Translations under genes and position numbers: made by a program
In this document: positions 62,509-64,000 of the stretch, one piece after another
How the letters are laid out: each line of letters starts with the position of its first letter
Numbering within the stretch: the stretch's first letter is position 1
Source of the DNA: Parabacteroides gordonii MS-1 = DSM 23371
GTDB taxonomy: Bacteria > Bacteroidota > Bacteroidia > Bacteroidales > Tannerellaceae
Reading direction: 5' to 3'
Assembly (NCBI RefSeq): GCF_000969825.1
Contig: NZ_KQ033920.1
Span: forward strand, 1-64,000
DNA: 64,000 nucleotides
The notes under the pieces: model-generated
Told to the model about the DNA's origin: nothing
Seen by the model: the letters and a program-made list of their open reading frames with translations, nothing else
The model's database searches: none

Positions 62509-63449
62509 TGGAAATGAAGAAGCTCTCAGTCATAGTTCCTTGCTACAACGAAGAGTTAGTTATCGGCGAGTCATACCGCCGCACGAGAGAGGCTTTACAG
62601 TCGCTCCCTATTGCTACTGAGATTATATATATTAACGATGGAAGCCGGGATAAGACCCGTGAACTGCTGGATGAAATAGCCGCCGCCGATCCACAGGTAA
62701 AAGTGATCCACTTCTCCCGGAACTTTGGCCATCAGCCTGCCGTAACCGCCGGGATCAATCACTGTGATGCCGATCTGGCCGTGATTCTGGATGCCGATAT
62801 GCAGGATCCACCCGAGTTGATAGCCGGCATGCTTGAGTTGCAGGAAAAGGAAAATGCGAACGTTGTCTATTGTGTCCGCAAGTCGCGTGAAGGCGAGAGC
62901 TTTTTCAAGAAGATAACTTCAAAGGCCTTTTACCGTCTCCTCAATTATATGAGTGACGTTAGTTTCCCGCTGGATACAGGCGACTTCCGTATGATCGACC
63001 GTAAGATCATGGATCAGTTCGACCGCTTCCAGGAAAGAGGTAAATATATCCGCGGGTTGATCAGCTGGCTGGGATACAAACAGGTTCCTTTCTACTACGA
63101 ACGGGAAGCCCGCATTGCCGGCGAGACCAAATACCCTTTCAGCAAGATGTGGAAGTTTGCATCGACCGCCATGCTCTATTTCTCCAAGAAGCCGTTGCGT
63201 CTGGCAACCAGCCTCGGATTTATAGCCGTTGTAGTCGGAATTGTCCTGGCAGCCTGGTTCACCTTAGGCAAACTATATGGCTTCAGTAATGCAGAAAGCG
63301 GATGGACTTCCATCATGACTTCCGTTATATTCTTTGGCGGTGTGCAATTGCTGACGGTAGGCGTATTGGGTCAATATGTCGGTATCCTGTTCGATGAGAT
63401 CAAGGCGCGTCCTGAGTATATTATCGACGAAAAGAAAAACTTCAGATAA
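62508..63449 (+). CDS. GT2 glycosyltransferase (polyprenyl-phosphate sugar synthase type)
   Basis: A 313-residue family 2 glycosyltransferase. The nucleotide-sugar domain shows SVIVPCYNEELVI, INDGSRDKT, SRNFGHQPAVTAGI and the metal-binding LDADMQDPPE, and two C-terminal membrane helices follow (LGFIAVVVGIVLAAWF; SVIFFGGVQLLTVGVLG). This fits GtrB/DPM1-like enzymes that charge undecaprenyl phosphate with a sugar, such as glucose or mannose. The start codon overlaps the stop of the GtrA-like gene. A second ATG six bases later is a possible start. The operon ends at the hairpin 63463-63498. Confidence 0.92.
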   Translation: MEMKKLSVIVPCYNEELVIGESYRRTREALQSLPIATEIIYINDGSRDKTRELLDEIAAADPQVKVIHFSRNFGHQPAVTAGINHCDADLAVILDADMQDPPELIAGMLELQEKENANVVYCVRKSREGESFFKKITSKAFYRLLNYMSDVSFPLDTGDFRMIDRKIMDQFDRFQERGKYIRGLISWLGYKQVPFYYEREARIAGETKYPFSKMWKFASTAMLYFSKKPLRLATSLGFIAVVVGIVLAAWFTLGKLYGFSNAESGWTSIMTSVIFFGGVQLLTVGVLGQYVGILFDEIKARPEYIIDEKKNFR

Positions 63450-63462
63450 AGGTGTTTCAGGT

Positions 63463-63498
63463 TTCCTTCGGATGTAATTTTGTTTTCATCCGAAGGAA
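63463..63498. terminator. Bidirectional terminator between GT2 and msrA
   Basis: TTCCTTCGGATG and CATCCGAAGGAA form a 12-bp stem with a 12-nt loop between convergent genes. Confidence 0.85.
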
Positions 63499-63526
63499 CT
63501 CTTATTTTCTCCCGGAAGGAATACAA

Positions 63527-64000
63527 TCAGTCCGTAAATATCTTTCTATAAATATGACAATAAGGAGTCTCCCCTTTCTTGTCGTAATAATGTTGATGGT
63601 AATCCTCTCCAATCCAGAATTTCTCGGCAGGTTCCAGTGCTGTGGCAACCTTGTAACCCATGCCGAATAACTTCCCGATATAATTCTCCGCCATTTCTTT
63701 TTGCTCCTCACTGCAATAGAAGATAACGGAGCGGTACTGGCTTCCTATGTCCGGCCCTTGTCCGCCTACCTGCGTAAAATCATGCGTCTCGAAATAGAGG
63801 CGGAGCAACTGCTCGAAACTGACCTGTGTCGGATCGAAGACCACTTCGACTGTCTCTACATGGCCGGTCGTCCCGGTTTTCACTTCCGGATAGGAAGGAT
63901 TGTTCAAGTTTCCACCCATATAACCGACATGCGTGCTGTCTACTCCTTTAACTTTTCCCAGATGATATTGCGTCCCCCAGAAGCAGCCGGAAGCAAAATA
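63527..64000 (-). CDS. msrA: Peptide methionine-S-sulfoxide reductase, 5' end beyond window
   Basis: The gene runs off the right edge; at least 157 codons are visible. Reading from the edge in frame gives YFASGCFWGTQYHLGKVKG, which contains the MsrA active-site cysteine motif GCFWG. Further family landmarks are GYMGGNLNNPSY, HVETVEVVFDP, FFETHD-like YFETHDFTQ, GSQYRSVIFY and FWIGEDYHQHYYDK. It reduces S-epimers of oxidised methionine in proteins. A shorter start at 63919 would remove the catalytic cysteine and is rejected. The start codon and any export signal lie outside the window. Confidence 0.95.
   Translation of the reverse strand, partial: YFASGCFWGTQYHLGKVKGVDSTHVGYMGGNLNNPSYPEVKTGTTGHVETVEVVFDPTQVSFEQLLRLYFETHDFTQVGGQGPDIGSQYRSVIFYCSEEQKEMAENYIGKLFGMGYKVATALEPAEKFWIGEDYHQHYYDKKGETPYCHIYRKIFTD

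Noticed and set aside
63527-63919. Complete short msrA starting at 63919
   Set aside because: The frame continues upstream to the window edge and contains the catalytic GCFWG motif, so the gene is longer and cut by the window.
1-64000. tRNA, rRNA, insertion sequence, integrase or invertase genes
   Set aside because: None were recognised in any frame or by RNA motifs. The recombinase acting on the inverted repeats must be encoded elsewhere.

Overview
The window looks like chromosomal DNA of a gut Bacteroidales, most likely Parabacteroides. The basis is four SusC/SusD pairs, a one-protein hybrid two-component regulator, a NrtR/AraR-type arabinose regulator, many promoters with the Bacteroidetes -7 element TAnnTTTG, two HU-like/DUF4469 proteins, and inverted-repeat-flanked (invertible) promoters. 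The species call is inference. No tRNA, rRNA, CRISPR array or intact insertion sequence was seen.

Layout. (1) 1-18.2 kb: three tandem SusC/SusD outer-membrane uptake pairs with two small exported proteins of unknown role and no glycosidases. Their SusC N-termini are nearly the same although the barrels differ, and they share a 5'-UTR stem-loop. (2) 18.3-19.9 kb: a divergent carboxyltransferase-like enzyme. (3) 19.97-22.25 kb: an invertible promoter (19-bp perfect inverted repeats), an HU/DUF4469 protein, a 12-nt-period repeat tail and a sulfotransferase. (4) 22.4-35.2 kb, minus strand: L-arabinose catabolism (SSS symporter, rpiB, tkt, araB, araA, araD) and a galM-sugar permease-galK-araR operon. 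A 30-bp palindrome at the ara promoter is a good AraR operator candidate. (5) 35.4-51.3 kb: arabinan utilisation (two GH51 arabinofuranosidases, a GH43, SusC/SusD, a DUF3823 lipoprotein), a GH76-like enzyme, and a heterodimeric ABC exporter inserted in the minus orientation. Both GH51 promoters share the same direct-repeat operator with identical spacing. (6) 51.3-55.6 kb, minus strand: a second copy of the module in (3), with a large GLUG-motif surface protein as cargo. (7) 55.7-64 kb: the hybrid two-component regulator, a sugar permease, a small operon (unknown protein, GtrA-like, GT2) and the 3' part of msrA running off the right edge.

How it works together. Secreted GH51/GH43 enzymes and SusC4/SusD4 would release and import arabino-oligosaccharides, the SSS symporter would import arabinose, and AraA-AraB-AraD with transketolase and RpiB would feed the pentose phosphate pathway. 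Arabinan sensing probably goes through the hybrid regulator, and intracellular control through AraR.

The most unusual content is the pair of phase-variable modules at 19974-22249 and 51321-55566. Each has an invertible promoter, now facing away from its operon, then an HU/DUF4469 gene, a tetrapeptide-coding 12-nt repeat array directly behind an in-frame stop, and an unrelated cargo gene.
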